This document shows positions 1 to 8,569 of a stretch of DNA of 64,000 nt, in pieces. Position numbers and translations under genes: made by a program. Origin of the DNA: Ktedonobacter racemifer DSM 44963 (lineage in GTDB: Bacteria > Chloroflexota > Ktedonobacteria > Ktedonobacterales > Ktedonobacteraceae); contig NZ_ADVG01000002.1 of the NCBI RefSeq assembly GCF_000178855.1, forward strand, positions 558,001 through 622,000. Reading direction: 5' to 3'. Within the stretch, counting starts at the first letter, position 1. Every line of letters starts with the position of its first letter. The notes under the pieces were generated by a model. It made no database searches. It worked only from the letters and a program-made list of their open reading frames with translations, and had not been told where the DNA came from.

Positions 1-527
1 GCGGGAAGTTGATACCACACATCCTTGATCCGAAGAATAGTGAGACGGGTTTCTGGAGTCAGTTGTTGCTCAATAGCCTCATGAAGCGGTTCTGGGCGAA
101 CGCCCTCGGCAAGCCAGAAGGAGATGTCAAGCTTCCATTCAGCCTGTCCAGCGTGCTCATAGTACACCATAAAAAAATACCGCTCATCTAAGTCAGCGAG
201 CTTGAAGTGATCGCTCTGATGCAAGTAGCGCACTTGCTTAACGCGTGGATGTGTCAACAGTGGATGCATGATCTCAAATGCACGCTCAATGCTCAAGCCT
301 GAACTAGAAACTTGCAGGTCGATGTCGCGCCAGACCATCAATCCTAGAACAGTACTGCCCGTTTGTCTGACAACACCCCCTGCACTCAGCAATTCGATCA
401 AGTTCAGTTCCTTCAGTACGCTTTGCGCTTCATCTTGCAAGAGACGCTGACGGTGCAGTAACAGTTCATCTTGCCCAGGCTGTTGTGCCTCTTGGTGTAC
501 GACGGGAGAAGTAAGCTCTTCAGTCAT
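1..527 (-). CDS. Nucleotidyltransferase-fold protein, 3' end beyond window
   Basis: The reading frame begins at an ATG (525-527, complement) and stays open to the left edge, giving at least 175 residues, so the C-terminus is missing. Around residues 57-70 there is a Gly-Ser followed about ten residues later by an Asp-x-Asp (GSTVLG...RDIDLQV). This is the metal-binding signature of the nucleotidyltransferase superfamily, as found in aminoglycoside and lincosamide nucleotidyltransferases. Charged and aromatic segments follow (YLHQSDHFKLADLDERY and a FW-rich stretch). No strong Shine-Dalgarno is visible before the ATG; the upstream bases are A-rich. The substrate cannot be told from sequence. 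A second, different nucleotidyltransferase-fold gene lies at 37815-38546. The fold call is fairly safe; a specific function is not. Confidence 0.7.
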   Translation of the reverse strand, partial: MTEELTSPVVHQEAQQPGQDELLLHRQRLLQDEAQSVLKELNLIELLSAGGVVRQTGSTVLGLMVWRDIDLQVSSSGLSIERAFEIMHPLLTHPRVKQVRYLHQSDHFKLADLDERYFFMVYYEHAGQAEWKLDISFWLAEGVRPEPLHEAIEQQLTPETRLTILRIKDVWYQLP

Positions 528-808
528 TCTTTTTGTCTCTTTACTTTCATTTTAAGAGATAGATTCATCTATTTATGTTGCTACAGCAAAAGAGTTTACT
601 CAATTTTTCCACGAAAAACAAGCGGTAAATGAGGTTTTAGGGTGAGCAAGCAGTGCTCATGCTTCGCATCTCTCTTCATTCATTCATATTCTGTAAATTG
701 ACTGCGTTTGAAAGACTCACAAAGACCCCGGCTTCTTTACCAAATCGTCGGATCAGCCCACGGGTTGCGCAACGAGGTAACCTCAAGCAAAGAAGAAAGA
801 AAAAACAG

Positions 809-846
809 GCATTGAGGCGGAGATCAGCTGGTCTCCGCCTCAATGC
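809..846 (-). terminator. Strong hairpin with T tract on the minus strand
   Basis: Near-perfect 38-bp palindrome: arms of about 17 bp starting gcattgaggcggaga, centred on agct, with only a G-T wobble mismatch. On the minus strand it is followed by a run rich in T (TTTTTTCTTTCTTCTTT), which is the layout of a rho-independent terminator for leftward transcription. No leftward gene lies between it and 1095, so it either ends an unseen transcript or blocks antisense reading into the 1-527 gene. The rest of 528-1095 holds no gene I can support. Confidence 0.55.
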
Positions 847-1095
847 GTGAATAATTGAAAAATTGCTTACAGGTCATCAGCTTCTTTCTTACAACACAAC
901 CTAAAGAAACGAAGGATACCTCCGATGTATTACCTTGACTCTAGAGAAATGGAGGGGTTTCTCTGGCACTCCAAAGAGTGTAGTCTGCTTATTTCTCGAC
1001 GCTCTCACATCATTGGAGTATTCATCTTAAGATCAGAGCAGGAATGCGTCTTCATTCTCAGGGATCGAGGTATGTGAAAGGGATATGAGCGCGAT

Positions 1096-3666
1096 ATGTC
1101 TCATACAAAGCAGAAAAAACATATCACTCCTGCATCGAATGAGACGCTCCTCACTCTTCTTGAGACGCTTCCCGGTGCCTTGTTTCTTCTCGATGACGAC
1201 GCGACGATTGTGTATGCCAATGCACACGCACAGGCCATGATTGGAGCCACACGAGACGATGTCTGTGGCAAGCCGTTGTGGCGTGGCGCGCCCCAACTGG
1301 TGAGTACATCGCTCTACCAGGCTGTCCAGAAAGCCAAACAGACCCGAGAATCAACCGAAGTGGAGTATATTTCTCCCGGCACCAACAGCTGGCTGCACGC
1401 CTGGCTCTCACCTACAAACGAAGGTCTCTCGATCTTTTTCCAGGAATATCTGGAACCACGGTCCCCCCAGAATGCCTTTAGCCGGAACGAACACATGTAT
1501 CGAGATCTCCTGGAAAGCTTCTCTGATGGGGTCACCATCTTGACCCCTGAGGGGCTAGTTCTCGACATCAATCAGCGTCCCCTGGCCGATGCACACCTCC
1601 AGCGAGAGGAGGTGATTGGCAAACCATTTGCCGACTCCCCAGCATGGTCCCATGACCCTGCTGTCCAACAGCAATTGCGCGCAGCCATTGCGCGAGCTAG
1701 CAGGGGAGAAACCGTGCGCTTTGAGGCCAGAATCCATCCACGAAGTGACCTGTCGCTGGACATTTTGATGACGATTACCTCCCATCGTGATACCAGCCAG
1801 CAGGTCGAGTATCTCATCTGTGCAGGGCGGGATATCACCGAGCGAAAGCGCATCGAAGACGAATTGCGCACCCTGGTCGATGCCATCCCCCACTTTGTGT
1901 GGATCGCAAGACCAGATGGGCATGTCATCTACAACAACCAACGCTTGATCGATTATCTGGCGATACCCCGCGAACAGGTCGAAGGTGATAGCTGGATAGC
2001 AACTGTGCATCCTGATGACCAGCAACGTGTATGGGATGTGTGGCAGACCGCCATTCAGAGAGGCGTGCCCTATGAAGTGGAACATCGCATGCAAGACGGT
2101 ATAAGCGGAGCGTATCGCTGGTTTCTTGTACGAGGCATGCCGCAGCGAAATGCAGAGGGCACGATCCTGCACTGGATTGGCACCTGTACTGATATCGATA
2201 AACAGAAACAAGCTGAACAGAGAATCAAAGCCAGCGAGGAAAACCTGCGCGTGCTGGCCGAAACGGTGCCGCAGCTCGTGTGGACCACTCGACCAGATGG
2301 CCGTCTTGACTATTGTAATCAGCGCTATTGTGAGTATACGCATGCCACTTTTGAGCAACTCCAAGGCTATGGATGGCGTCAGTTCTTGCATCCTGAGGAT
2401 GTTGAACGCTCGCTGGCTCTTCGGCATCACACACTCGCAACAGGTGAACCCTTTGAGTGCGAACATCGTCTCAGAAATGGTCAGGCGGGGGAGTATCGCT
2501 GGTTCTTAGCCCGCGCCATGCCGGTGCGCGATGAAACAGGCCAGATCGTCAAGTGGTTTGGGACCAACACCGACATCGAGGAGCAGAAACGGACGGAGGA
2601 AGCCTTACGCCAGAGCCAGGAACGCATCCGCGCCCTCATCGACTCCAATATTATCGGGATTACTTCAAACGAGGGGGAGGAGGAAGTGCTGGTGGATGCC
2701 AATGACGCGTTTCTCCACATGACCGGCTATACACGAGAAGATCTCAACAGCAGAACGTTGTCCAGGATGAAGATCACTCCCCCCGAACATGCGCCTCTCT
2801 TCCAGCGCGTGCTCCAGGAGGTAGCTACCCATGGGCAGCACACGCCCATGGAAACCGAGCTAGTGTGTAAAGATGGCAGTCGTCTTCCTATATTAGCAGG
2901 TGCCGTCACCTTCCAGGACCATCCGCGCCAGATGATCGGCTTTGTGCTGGATAATTCGGCCCGCAAGGAGTTGGAGCAGCGCAAGGATGACTTTATCAGC
3001 ATGGCCAGCCATGAACTGAGGAGCCCGCTCACGGCCTTGAAAATGCATACATCCTTGCTACGCAGGCAACTGGCAATGCAAGGATTCCAGACTTCTGCTC
3101 CGGCTCTTTCCAGCATGGAGACCCAGATCAACAAAGTCACCCGGCTCGTGGAAGAGTTGCTGGATGTCTCCAAAATCCAGGCAGGCAGGCTGGAGTATCG
3201 GCAGGAGACGGTGGATCTCGACGCATTGCTGCGAGAGATTGCCGACACCATGCAACAAACTCATCCCAGCCATAGCATCCTGGTGCGTGGCGCCGTGCAG
3301 GCCAACCTGATGGCGGATCGAGACCGGCTCGGACAGGTCTTCACCAACTTGATCAGCAATGCCATCAAGTATTCTCCCGGTGCAGAGACCGTCGAGATGG
3401 ACCTCGAGGCCTCCCCAGAGACCGTCACGATCCGTGTGCGCGATCATGGCCTGGGTATCCCGCGAGAGCAGCGCGACAAAATCTTTGAGCGCTTCTATCG
3501 GGTCACTGGTCCCAAACAGAAAGCGATCCCGGGACTGGGAATGGGATTGTACATTGTGGCGGAGATCGTCAAGCGTCATGGGGGAACCATCACAGTGGAG
3601 AGCGCAGTCGGAAAAGGATCGATCTTTACGGTGACCCTTCCCAAGAAGAGGGATACCCTTGATTGA
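1096..3666 (+). CDS. Multi-PAS sensor histidine kinase
   Basis: 856 residues and no membrane segment, so probably a cytoplasmic sensor. Five PAS-type modules follow each other at about residues 15-125, 133-250, 255-375, 385-505 and 515-625. Modules three and four are close copies of each other: both have WxxRPDGxxxYxN at the start and YRWFLxRxMPxR at the end, and each is followed by a TDI(D/E)xQK linker. The HisKA dimerisation/phosphoacceptor helix has the H-box ASHELRSPLT with His639. The ATPase domain shows the N-box (DRLGQVFTNLISNAIKY, from about residue 741), a G1 box (DHGLGIP) and a G2 box (GLGMGLYIV). No response regulator is adjacent, so it is an orphan kinase. The gene stops 24 bp before a MITE-like element. 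The start is the first ATG compatible with the PAS domain; an aaaggg lies about 14 nt upstream. Confidence 0.93.
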   Translation: MSHTKQKKHITPASNETLLTLLETLPGALFLLDDDATIVYANAHAQAMIGATRDDVCGKPLWRGAPQLVSTSLYQAVQKAKQTRESTEVEYISPGTNSWLHAWLSPTNEGLSIFFQEYLEPRSPQNAFSRNEHMYRDLLESFSDGVTILTPEGLVLDINQRPLADAHLQREEVIGKPFADSPAWSHDPAVQQQLRAAIARASRGETVRFEARIHPRSDLSLDILMTITSHRDTSQQVEYLICAGRDITERKRIEDELRTLVDAIPHFVWIARPDGHVIYNNQRLIDYLAIPREQVEGDSWIATVHPDDQQRVWDVWQTAIQRGVPYEVEHRMQDGISGAYRWFLVRGMPQRNAEGTILHWIGTCTDIDKQKQAEQRIKASEENLRVLAETVPQLVWTTRPDGRLDYCNQRYCEYTHATFEQLQGYGWRQFLHPEDVERSLALRHHTLATGEPFECEHRLRNGQAGEYRWFLARAMPVRDETGQIVKWFGTNTDIEEQKRTEEALRQSQERIRALIDSNIIGITSNEGEEEVLVDANDAFLHMTGYTREDLNSRTLSRMKITPPEHAPLFQRVLQEVATHGQHTPMETELVCKDGSRLPILAGAVTFQDHPRQMIGFVLDNSARKELEQRKDDFISMASHELRSPLTALKMHTSLLRRQLAMQGFQTSAPALSSMETQINKVTRLVEELLDVSKIQAGRLEYRQETVDLDALLREIADTMQQTHPSHSILVRGAVQANLMADRDRLGQVFTNLISNAIKYSPGAETVEMDLEASPETVTIRVRDHGLGIPREQRDKIFERFYRVTGPKQKAIPGLGMGLYIVAEIVKRHGGTITVESAVGKGSIFTVTLPKKRDTLD

Positions 3667-3689
3667 ACAGTTTCCTGGTTTTCCATGGG

Positions 3690-4023
3690 TGACGTTGACC
3701 CGCTTGTATACAAGCTCAGATCGTACGAACGGGGGCGAGAGAATATCGTCCGATCTGAGCGAGTTGAACAGGGAGCGGGATCGCCATCTTTCGTTCGAGG
3801 TCTCAGCCTCATGGGTCAACCCAGTTTCACCTCCCCTTGCCCTCTTCTCACACCATCTCGTAGTATATCCACCCCTCTCGTGTAATATATCCACTCCTCT
3901 CGTGTAATATATCCACCCCTCTCGTGTAATATATCCACCCCTCTCGTGTAATATATCCACTCCTCTCGTGTAATATATCCACTCCTCTCGTTCTGTGGTA
4001 AACATACAAGCGGGTCAACGTCA
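3690..4023. mobile_element. MITE-like 334-bp element with 20-bp terminal inverted repeats
   Basis: The 20-mer TGACGTTGACCCGCTTGTAT at 3690-3709 recurs as its exact reverse complement at 4004-4023. Between them are a smaller inverted repeat (ctcagatcg at 3715-3723 and cgatctgag at 3751-3759) and a 22-bp tandem array (separate entry). There is no coding potential that looks real and no clear target duplication in the flanks. It fills the gap between the histidine kinase and the sigma-factor operon. It may be a non-autonomous mobile repeat; no second copy is present in this window. Confidence 0.55.
3861..3990. repeat. 22-bp tandem repeat, six units
   Basis: Consecutive units tgtaatatatccacYcctctcg: one 20-bp first unit (3861-3880) and five 22-bp units (3881-3990), differing almost only at one C/T position. 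There is no unique spacer between units, so it is a minisatellite and not a CRISPR. It sits inside the inverted-repeat element at 3690-4023, just upstream of the ECF sigma operon promoter region. Recent duplication is implied by the near identity. Confidence 0.9.
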
Positions 4024-4133
4024 TTTTCCCAAGCCGCTGTATTTACCTCTCGTCCTTTTTGTACTATGGCTTCTCATCTGTTTGAACCATTTCTCGCTTT
4101 TGGGGTACTTACTTTATAAGGAGGCGAGGTGAG

Positions 4134-4742
4134 TTGATTTGTATTGGATTTTCCAGACATACAAGCAGGGCCATCGAGAGAGAAATGCGTCGAGAATCTC
4201 CCGAAAACCTCTTGCTGGCGCGAGTGGCAAAAAGAGATCGCGAAGCGCTGGCCGAGGTTTACGCGCGTTTCCAGCGTCCGCTGTTTAGCTATCTCTTTCA
4301 CCTGCTGGAACAGAAAGAGTTAGCTGAAGATGTCCTGCAAGAGGTCATCGTGATTATCTGGCAGAAAGCGCATACCTTTCAGGGGGTCGCTCCGGCTGCA
4401 CGCTGGATTTTCGGAATTGCTCATCACCAGGCTTTCAAGGCTCTGCGCCGGAATGCCAGCGCCACTTTTATCGATCTGGAGGCGGTGCTGGACCTCCCAG
4501 ACGAGGAGCAGGACCCGGAGACCGACGTGCTGCGCCAAACAACATACGAAGAGATCGCCAAAGCCCTGGCCTGTTTGACCCCCGAACACCGCGAGGTACT
4601 GGAGCTGGCCTTTTTCCAAGATTTTGCAAGTAAAGAGATCGCCGCCATTGTCGGCGTTCCTCTGGGTACGGTGAAGAGTCGTTTGAGCTACGCCCGGCGC
4701 GCCTTAAAAGCAGCCCTATTACGCAATGGATGGGAGGCATAG
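4134..4742 (+). CDS. ECF-type RNA polymerase sigma factor
   Basis: 202 residues from a TTG start that has a textbook Shine-Dalgarno (aaggagg at 4118-4124, 9-nt spacing); an in-frame ATG about 17 codons later is the alternative. Sigma region 2 spans roughly residues 33-105 (LAEVYARFQRPLFSYLFHLL, then the AEDVLQEV -10 recognition helix and a WIFGIAHHQAFKALRR end). Region 4 spans about 145-200 (LTPEHREVLELAFFQDFASK...GVPLGTVKSRLSYARRALK, a helix-turn-helix). It overlaps the next gene, a zinc-finger anti-sigma factor, by 13 bp, the usual sigma/anti-sigma arrangement, and heads an operon of ABC transporter genes. It probably activates its own operon. Confidence 0.93.
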   Translation: MICIGFSRHTSRAIEREMRRESPENLLLARVAKRDREALAEVYARFQRPLFSYLFHLLEQKELAEDVLQEVIVIIWQKAHTFQGVAPAARWIFGIAHHQAFKALRRNASATFIDLEAVLDLPDEEQDPETDVLRQTTYEEIAKALACLTPEHREVLELAFFQDFASKEIAAIVGVPLGTVKSRLSYARRALKAALLRNGWEA

Positions 4743-5704
4743 CATTCTTTATGACGCTGCATCATGAGCATCATTTCTCTCGTTCCACCTGTCCTGTGGA
4801 CCAGTTGGAATGGTTAGCGAACCGCACGCTCTCCGCAGAGGAGCAGTCAACCGTTGAGGCTCATCTGGCTGGGTGCGCCTCCTGCCAGGCAGAGGTCAGG
4901 GCTTGGACCCAACTGCGTCAGGCTATGCGAGGAGTAAGTGCGCAAACCCCTGAGCCGCGATACGATCTCTTCATGCAGATCGAGCAGCAGATCGACCTGC
5001 GGCCCTCGGTTCCACCCTGGTTCAGATTGCACCTCTTGCTCCAGGCTTGTTGGTTTGCCTTGACAGTATGTGGAGAGCATTTCTGGATGCAGGCTCGCCT
5101 GATTCGTCGCGATCTCTTTTGGATGCCCTTGTTCATAGTGCCTTTGGTCAGCTTGATGGTGTATCTGCCCCCATGGCAGCATTCTCCAGGCACGGCGGCG
5201 CTGCTAGCTGCCCTGCTTACCGCGCTTGGCATGGCCTTTCTCTATGGTCAGGAGGTCGATCCCGCTCGCGAGATGACGCTGGTCACACTGACCTCACCAC
5301 GCCTGGTGCTGGGTGTGCGCTGCTGTCTGGTCTTCGGCTATGACCTGCTGCTCAACTGCGGCCTGGTGCTACCGTTCCTGGCAGTGCAGGGCATCGTCAC
5401 GCCGACCTGGTTTCTGGCAAACTGGCTGGCCCCGCTCTGTTGCTTGAGCGCCATTGCCCTGCTGCTGAGCATTCTGGTGAACGCGAGCACTGCCGTGCTG
5501 GTCTGCATCGCTCTCTGGGCGCTGCGCTTGTTTAGCAGTGTGCAAGCATTCCTGCTTGGCGGTGGACAAACACTTCCGCAGACACCAGGGCTTCAACAAT
5601 ACGAGAATTTCTGGCACCAGGGGCCTCTGTTGGTCATGGTCGCCGCCCTGGCTCTGTTGCTGTCGTTTACTCTTCTTGAAAGAAAGGAGCATTTTGCTCG
5701 ATGA
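4730..5704 (+). CDS. Anti-sigma factor with zinc-finger head and polytopic membrane domain
   Basis: 324 residues. The N-terminal part has the His-x3-Cys-x2-Cys pattern of zinc-binding anti-sigma domains (HLAGCASC, about residues 45-52) after a leucine-rich helix. About six hydrophobic segments fill residues 110-315, in the style of an ABC-2-type permease, instead of the single helix of ordinary anti-sigma factors. It overlaps the sigma gene by 13 bp and the following small gene by 4 bp (ATGA). An ATG at 4751 is a possible alternative start. The inferred role is to hold the sigma factor at the membrane and release it in response to something sensed or transported by the ABC system encoded next to it. 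Confidence 0.82.
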   Translation: MGGIAFFMTLHHEHHFSRSTCPVDQLEWLANRTLSAEEQSTVEAHLAGCASCQAEVRAWTQLRQAMRGVSAQTPEPRYDLFMQIEQQIDLRPSVPPWFRLHLLLQACWFALTVCGEHFWMQARLIRRDLFWMPLFIVPLVSLMVYLPPWQHSPGTAALLAALLTALGMAFLYGQEVDPAREMTLVTLTSPRLVLGVRCCLVFGYDLLLNCGLVLPFLAVQGIVTPTWFLANWLAPLCCLSAIALLLSILVNASTAVLVCIALWALRLFSSVQAFLLGGGQTLPQTPGLQQYENFWHQGPLLVMVAALALLLSFTLLERKEHFAR

Positions 5705-5802
5705 AACCTACGAATCGCGCTGTCACTGTGTTCGTAATTACCGTTCTGACCGCCTTTGTGTTCATCACGCTTTTTAAGAGAAAGGAGCGTCCTGCTCAAT
5801 GA
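5701..5802 (+). CDS. 33-residue single-span membrane peptide
   Basis: A short frame fits exactly between two membrane-protein genes: its ATG overlaps the stop of the anti-sigma gene (ATGA, 5701-5704) and its stop overlaps the start of the permease gene (ATGA, 5799-5802). The product is one hydrophobic helix (VTVFVITVLTAFVFITLF) with a basic C-terminal tail (KRKERPAQ). A Shine-Dalgarno (gaaagga) precedes it. The bases before its start and before the next start are similar (agaaaggagc...tgctc.atga), suggesting a duplicated translation-initiation segment. Function unknown; it could be a small subunit of the transporter or only a coupling peptide. Confidence 0.6.
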   Translation: MKPTNRAVTVFVITVLTAFVFITLFKRKERPAQ

Positions 5803-6662
5803 TAGTTATTCCTCGCGTTGCGCCCGGTGGTGCTTTTCTCGGCGCAGTTGGGCAGATCTGGGGCATCATGCAGGCCGAGATTACGATGCAGTGGCGGCGC
5901 TGGGGCCTCTGGTTGGCCTTCGCCGGCGCTACTGCCCTGCTATTACTGCTCACTGTGCAGGCTGCGACCTTTTTGTTACATCTCCCCCCAACCTCGATGT
6001 ATGTTCGCGAACATTTTACATCCGTGGATCTGGACAACCTTCTGGTCTCTAATACAGTTGTTTATGGCGTGATGTTTTTTGGCCTTGTAGCGGCCCTGCT
6101 CGTGGTTGATCGCCTGAGAAGGGATCAACATTTGGGCATGGTTGAATTGCAGCGTGCTACTCCGCAGGGATCTGCGCGCTATGTTCTGGGCAAGTTTCTC
6201 GGCAACTATGTAGCTGTGCTTGTGCCAGCGTTTCTCAGTTACCTGCTCTGTGCGCTGATGACGATGCTGCTGGGCTGGTCAGCAGTGCTCCTCTCAAAGT
6301 TTCTCCTGGCTTTCCTGCTCGTCTTTGTCCCTTCCTCCCTCGCTGCTGTGAGCCTGACACTCCTGCTGACGAGCTTCCTGCCACTACGTCTTGTCCAGGT
6401 TGGTTTTTCACTGCTCTGGTTTTACTTCGAGACAGGTCTGGGGCAGTATGGGTTCGGATCCAGTATTTTTAATCCGAGCGGCATCTATATCTATCCAGTG
6501 TTCTTTCCTGTACCCCATATGCAATACGCCGATCCAAATTTTCACACCTCACAGCCACTAGCACTGCTCAATATCGTGGTGTTGCTCCTTACTGCCATCG
6601 TAGCGCTTTTTCTGATGTACGGATGGCTGGCCTTCCAACAACAGCAGAAGGAGAAAGCATAA
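5799..6662 (+). CDS. ABC-2-type permease subunit
   Basis: 287 residues with about six membrane spans: one near 35-60, a pair near 90-110 and 130-165, then three more up to 280. The loop after the second span carries RLRRDQHLGMVELQRATP, similar to the cytoplasmic loop of ABC-2 permeases that contacts the ATPase. No ATP-binding motif is present. The start overlaps the preceding 33-codon gene by 4 bp and has aaagga about 12 nt upstream, so it is translationally coupled. It most likely forms the membrane channel with the next gene and the ATPase at 7479-8357. The substrate is unknown. Confidence 0.72.
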   Translation: MIVIPRVAPGGAFLGAVGQIWGIMQAEITMQWRRWGLWLAFAGATALLLLLTVQAATFLLHLPPTSMYVREHFTSVDLDNLLVSNTVVYGVMFFGLVAALLVVDRLRRDQHLGMVELQRATPQGSARYVLGKFLGNYVAVLVPAFLSYLLCALMTMLLGWSAVLLSKFLLAFLLVFVPSSLAAVSLTLLLTSFLPLRLVQVGFSLLWFYFETGLGQYGFGSSIFNPSGIYIYPVFFPVPHMQYADPNFHTSQPLALLNIVVLLLTAIVALFLMYGWLAFQQQQKEKA

Positions 6663-6663
6663 G

Positions 6664-7449
6664 ATGCGAACAAGCGAGAAAGCCGCGCTGCATGATCCCT
6701 TCTCATGGCAGTACACCCCTGTTTCGACGCAACGACATATGCCCTTGCGCGAAGCTGCTTTATTGGCATGCTATCACCTGCGCCTGCTCAACTGGTGGCT
6801 TTTTCTCCTTCTGTCTCTCAGCTTTCTTGGTTTTGGTGGCCTGGTCTGGCTGCAATTGCACGCTGGTGGTTCTCAAGGTCTGAGTAACGCCATCGAACTA
6901 AGCCGGTTTGTGATGGAACCTGGCGCGGGGCTACTTGCGGGAATGCTTGCCAGTTCGCTCATCGTGGGCGATCCCCTCCTGGAAGTGGTAATGGCAACGC
7001 GCGCAGGACTGTATCAGGTGGTGAACTGGCGCTCTGGGCTTGCCTTCTTCGTGCTCCTGCTCTGTTCCGCCGCTTACCTGGCCTGGTCGCTGGAGAACGG
7101 GATCAGCTACGCGAGGCAGCAAAGCCCACTCTTTCTCCTGCTGGTCTGGCTGTCCCCAGTGCTGGTCATGGGTACGTTGGGTCTGTTTGGCTCACTCGCC
7201 ACACACAACGCCGCGCTTGGCATGGCTATCGCTACCATCCCTCTGGCGGGCGCTTTTTTCTTACAGGCGAAGCTACTCCCTATCCAGGCTACTCACCCGT
7301 TCATCATTCCTTATACCTACTGGGGAGAGCAAGACGCGCGAGATTGGTGGACAAACCGCCTGGCATTACTGGGTATCGCTCTGGCGCTCGCTATCTGGAA
7401 CTGGTGGTTGTTGCGCCGCGAAGAGCGCTTGTTGGGCAATTTCCACTAA
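6664..7449 (+). CDS. Second ABC-2-type permease subunit
   Basis: 261 residues. It starts one base after the stop of the preceding permease. About six hydrophobic segments; the first (WWLFLLLSLSFLGFGGLVWL) follows a basic stretch with PLREAALLACYHLRL. A loop (DPLLEVVMATRAGLYQVVNWR) resembles the coupling region of the preceding subunit (MVELQRATP...), so the two are probably diverged paralogues forming a heterodimer. It ends 29 bp before the ATPase gene. It is a membrane subunit of the same exporter; substrate unknown. Confidence 0.68.
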   Translation: MRTSEKAALHDPFSWQYTPVSTQRHMPLREAALLACYHLRLLNWWLFLLLSLSFLGFGGLVWLQLHAGGSQGLSNAIELSRFVMEPGAGLLAGMLASSLIVGDPLLEVVMATRAGLYQVVNWRSGLAFFVLLLCSAAYLAWSLENGISYARQQSPLFLLLVWLSPVLVMGTLGLFGSLATHNAALGMAIATIPLAGAFFLQAKLLPIQATHPFIIPYTYWGEQDARDWWTNRLALLGIALALAIWNWWLLRREERLLGNFH

Positions 7450-7478
7450 CGATTGTCTGCGCAAGAAAGAGAGACTTC

Positions 7479-8357
7479 ATGAATATTCTGGTTGAACATG
7501 TATCGAAACGCTATGGTTCGCATGAAGCGCTAAAAGGTATTGATCTGCGCATTGAGCAGGGCATGTTTGGCCTGCTCGGTCCCAATGGAGCTGGGAAAAC
7601 AACCTTGCTGCGCATTCTGGCCACGCTCCTGCGCCCGACTAATGGACGTGTGATCATTGGTTCCTCGGATTTGAGCCAGCGTACGCAACGCAAGATGGTA
7701 CGCGCCCATCTGGGCTATCTTCCCCAGGAACTCGGCTTCTACCCGGACCTGACCGGGCGCGAATTTCTGGACTATATGGGTCTGCTTAAACGTCTATACG
7801 ATCGCAACGCACGCCGCCGACAAATCGCGGCCCTGCTGAATATCGTCAATCTGGCCGAGCACGCCGATCGTCAAATCAAAACCTACTCGGGTGGCATGAA
7901 ACGCCGCCTGGGAATCGCCCAGGCCTTGCTAGGTGATCCACAGGTTCTGGTCATCGACGAGCCGACTACGGGGCTTGATCCTGAAGAACGCATTCGCCTG
8001 CGTACTCTCTTGACGAGGCTTGCCGAAGACCGTATCGTGATTCTTTCCACTCACGTTGTTGAGGATATCAATCAGACCTGTGAGCGCCTGGCGGTGCTTG
8101 ATAAAGGCAGGCTGGTTTTTGATGGCCTCACACGTCAGTTGATCGAGGAGGCTTCAGGCCACACCTGGCAATTTCTCGCGGCGCCCAACTATACCCCTCC
8201 GCTGGATTTGAGCGTCATCTCGGCGCTGTCGCAAAGAGGGGGAACGCTCTACCATGTGGTCGGGCCAGAACCACGAGGACCAGTGCAAGACGTACAACGT
8301 CTCTCACCAACATTAGAAGACGGCTACGTCTGGCTCCGGCAGGGCAGCAAACCATGA
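7479..8357 (+). CDS. ABC transporter ATP-binding protein
   Basis: 292 residues. Walker A GPNGAGKTT, signature YSGGMKRRLGIAQ, Walker B VLVIDEPTTGLDP and the switch His in STHVVED are all intact, so it should hydrolyse ATP. The C-terminal 80 residues form the accessory domain usual for ABC-2 exporter ATPases. I chose the ATG at 7479 (aagaaagaga just upstream, and MNILVEHVSKRYG is a normal start for the family) over an open frame that extends back into the permease gene. Last gene of the sigma/anti-sigma/permease operon; a small hairpin follows at 8409. Confidence 0.92.
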   Translation: MNILVEHVSKRYGSHEALKGIDLRIEQGMFGLLGPNGAGKTTLLRILATLLRPTNGRVIIGSSDLSQRTQRKMVRAHLGYLPQELGFYPDLTGREFLDYMGLLKRLYDRNARRRQIAALLNIVNLAEHADRQIKTYSGGMKRRLGIAQALLGDPQVLVIDEPTTGLDPEERIRLRTLLTRLAEDRIVILSTHVVEDINQTCERLAVLDKGRLVFDGLTRQLIEEASGHTWQFLAAPNYTPPLDLSVISALSQRGGTLYHVVGPEPRGPVQDVQRLSPTLEDGYVWLRQGSKP

Positions 8358-8408
8358 ACAATAGCAACAGCGACCTTGCCCGCTAGAAGCTTCTCATCGC
8401 CGCAAAGA

Positions 8409-8435
8409 GGAGAGGAACAGACCCTAATCCTCTCC
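8409..8435 (+). terminator. Weak hairpin after the ABC operon
   Basis: Inverted repeat ggagagga (8409-8416) / tcctctcc (8428-8435) with an 11-nt loop, 50 bp after the ATPase stop. There is no clear T tract, so a role as terminator is only suggested by position. The rest of 8358-8569 has no gene; the left part of the IS607-type element probably lies here. Confidence 0.3.
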
Positions 8436-8569
8436 CCAAACGGTTCCCCTGCCCCACAGCTTCAGAAAACGAGCGAGGGGCAATATCTGATAAAAAGAAG
8501 TATTGAAACCGATCATTGAAGTTATAGCGAATCCTTGATAATCACTGAGCATCCTGGTACACTTTTCCT

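Noticed and set aside
1555..2466. 303-codon minus-strand frame inside the histidine kinase
   Set aside because: Shadow of the PAS repeats, no domain signature, no ribosome site.
3861..3990. CRISPR array
   Set aside because: The 22-bp units follow each other directly with no unique spacers; no cas genes nearby.
3058..4005. 315-codon minus-strand frame with a repeated YYTRGVDILHERGG-type tail
   Set aside because: The repeated residues are the translated 22-bp minisatellite; the rest is antisense to the kinase.
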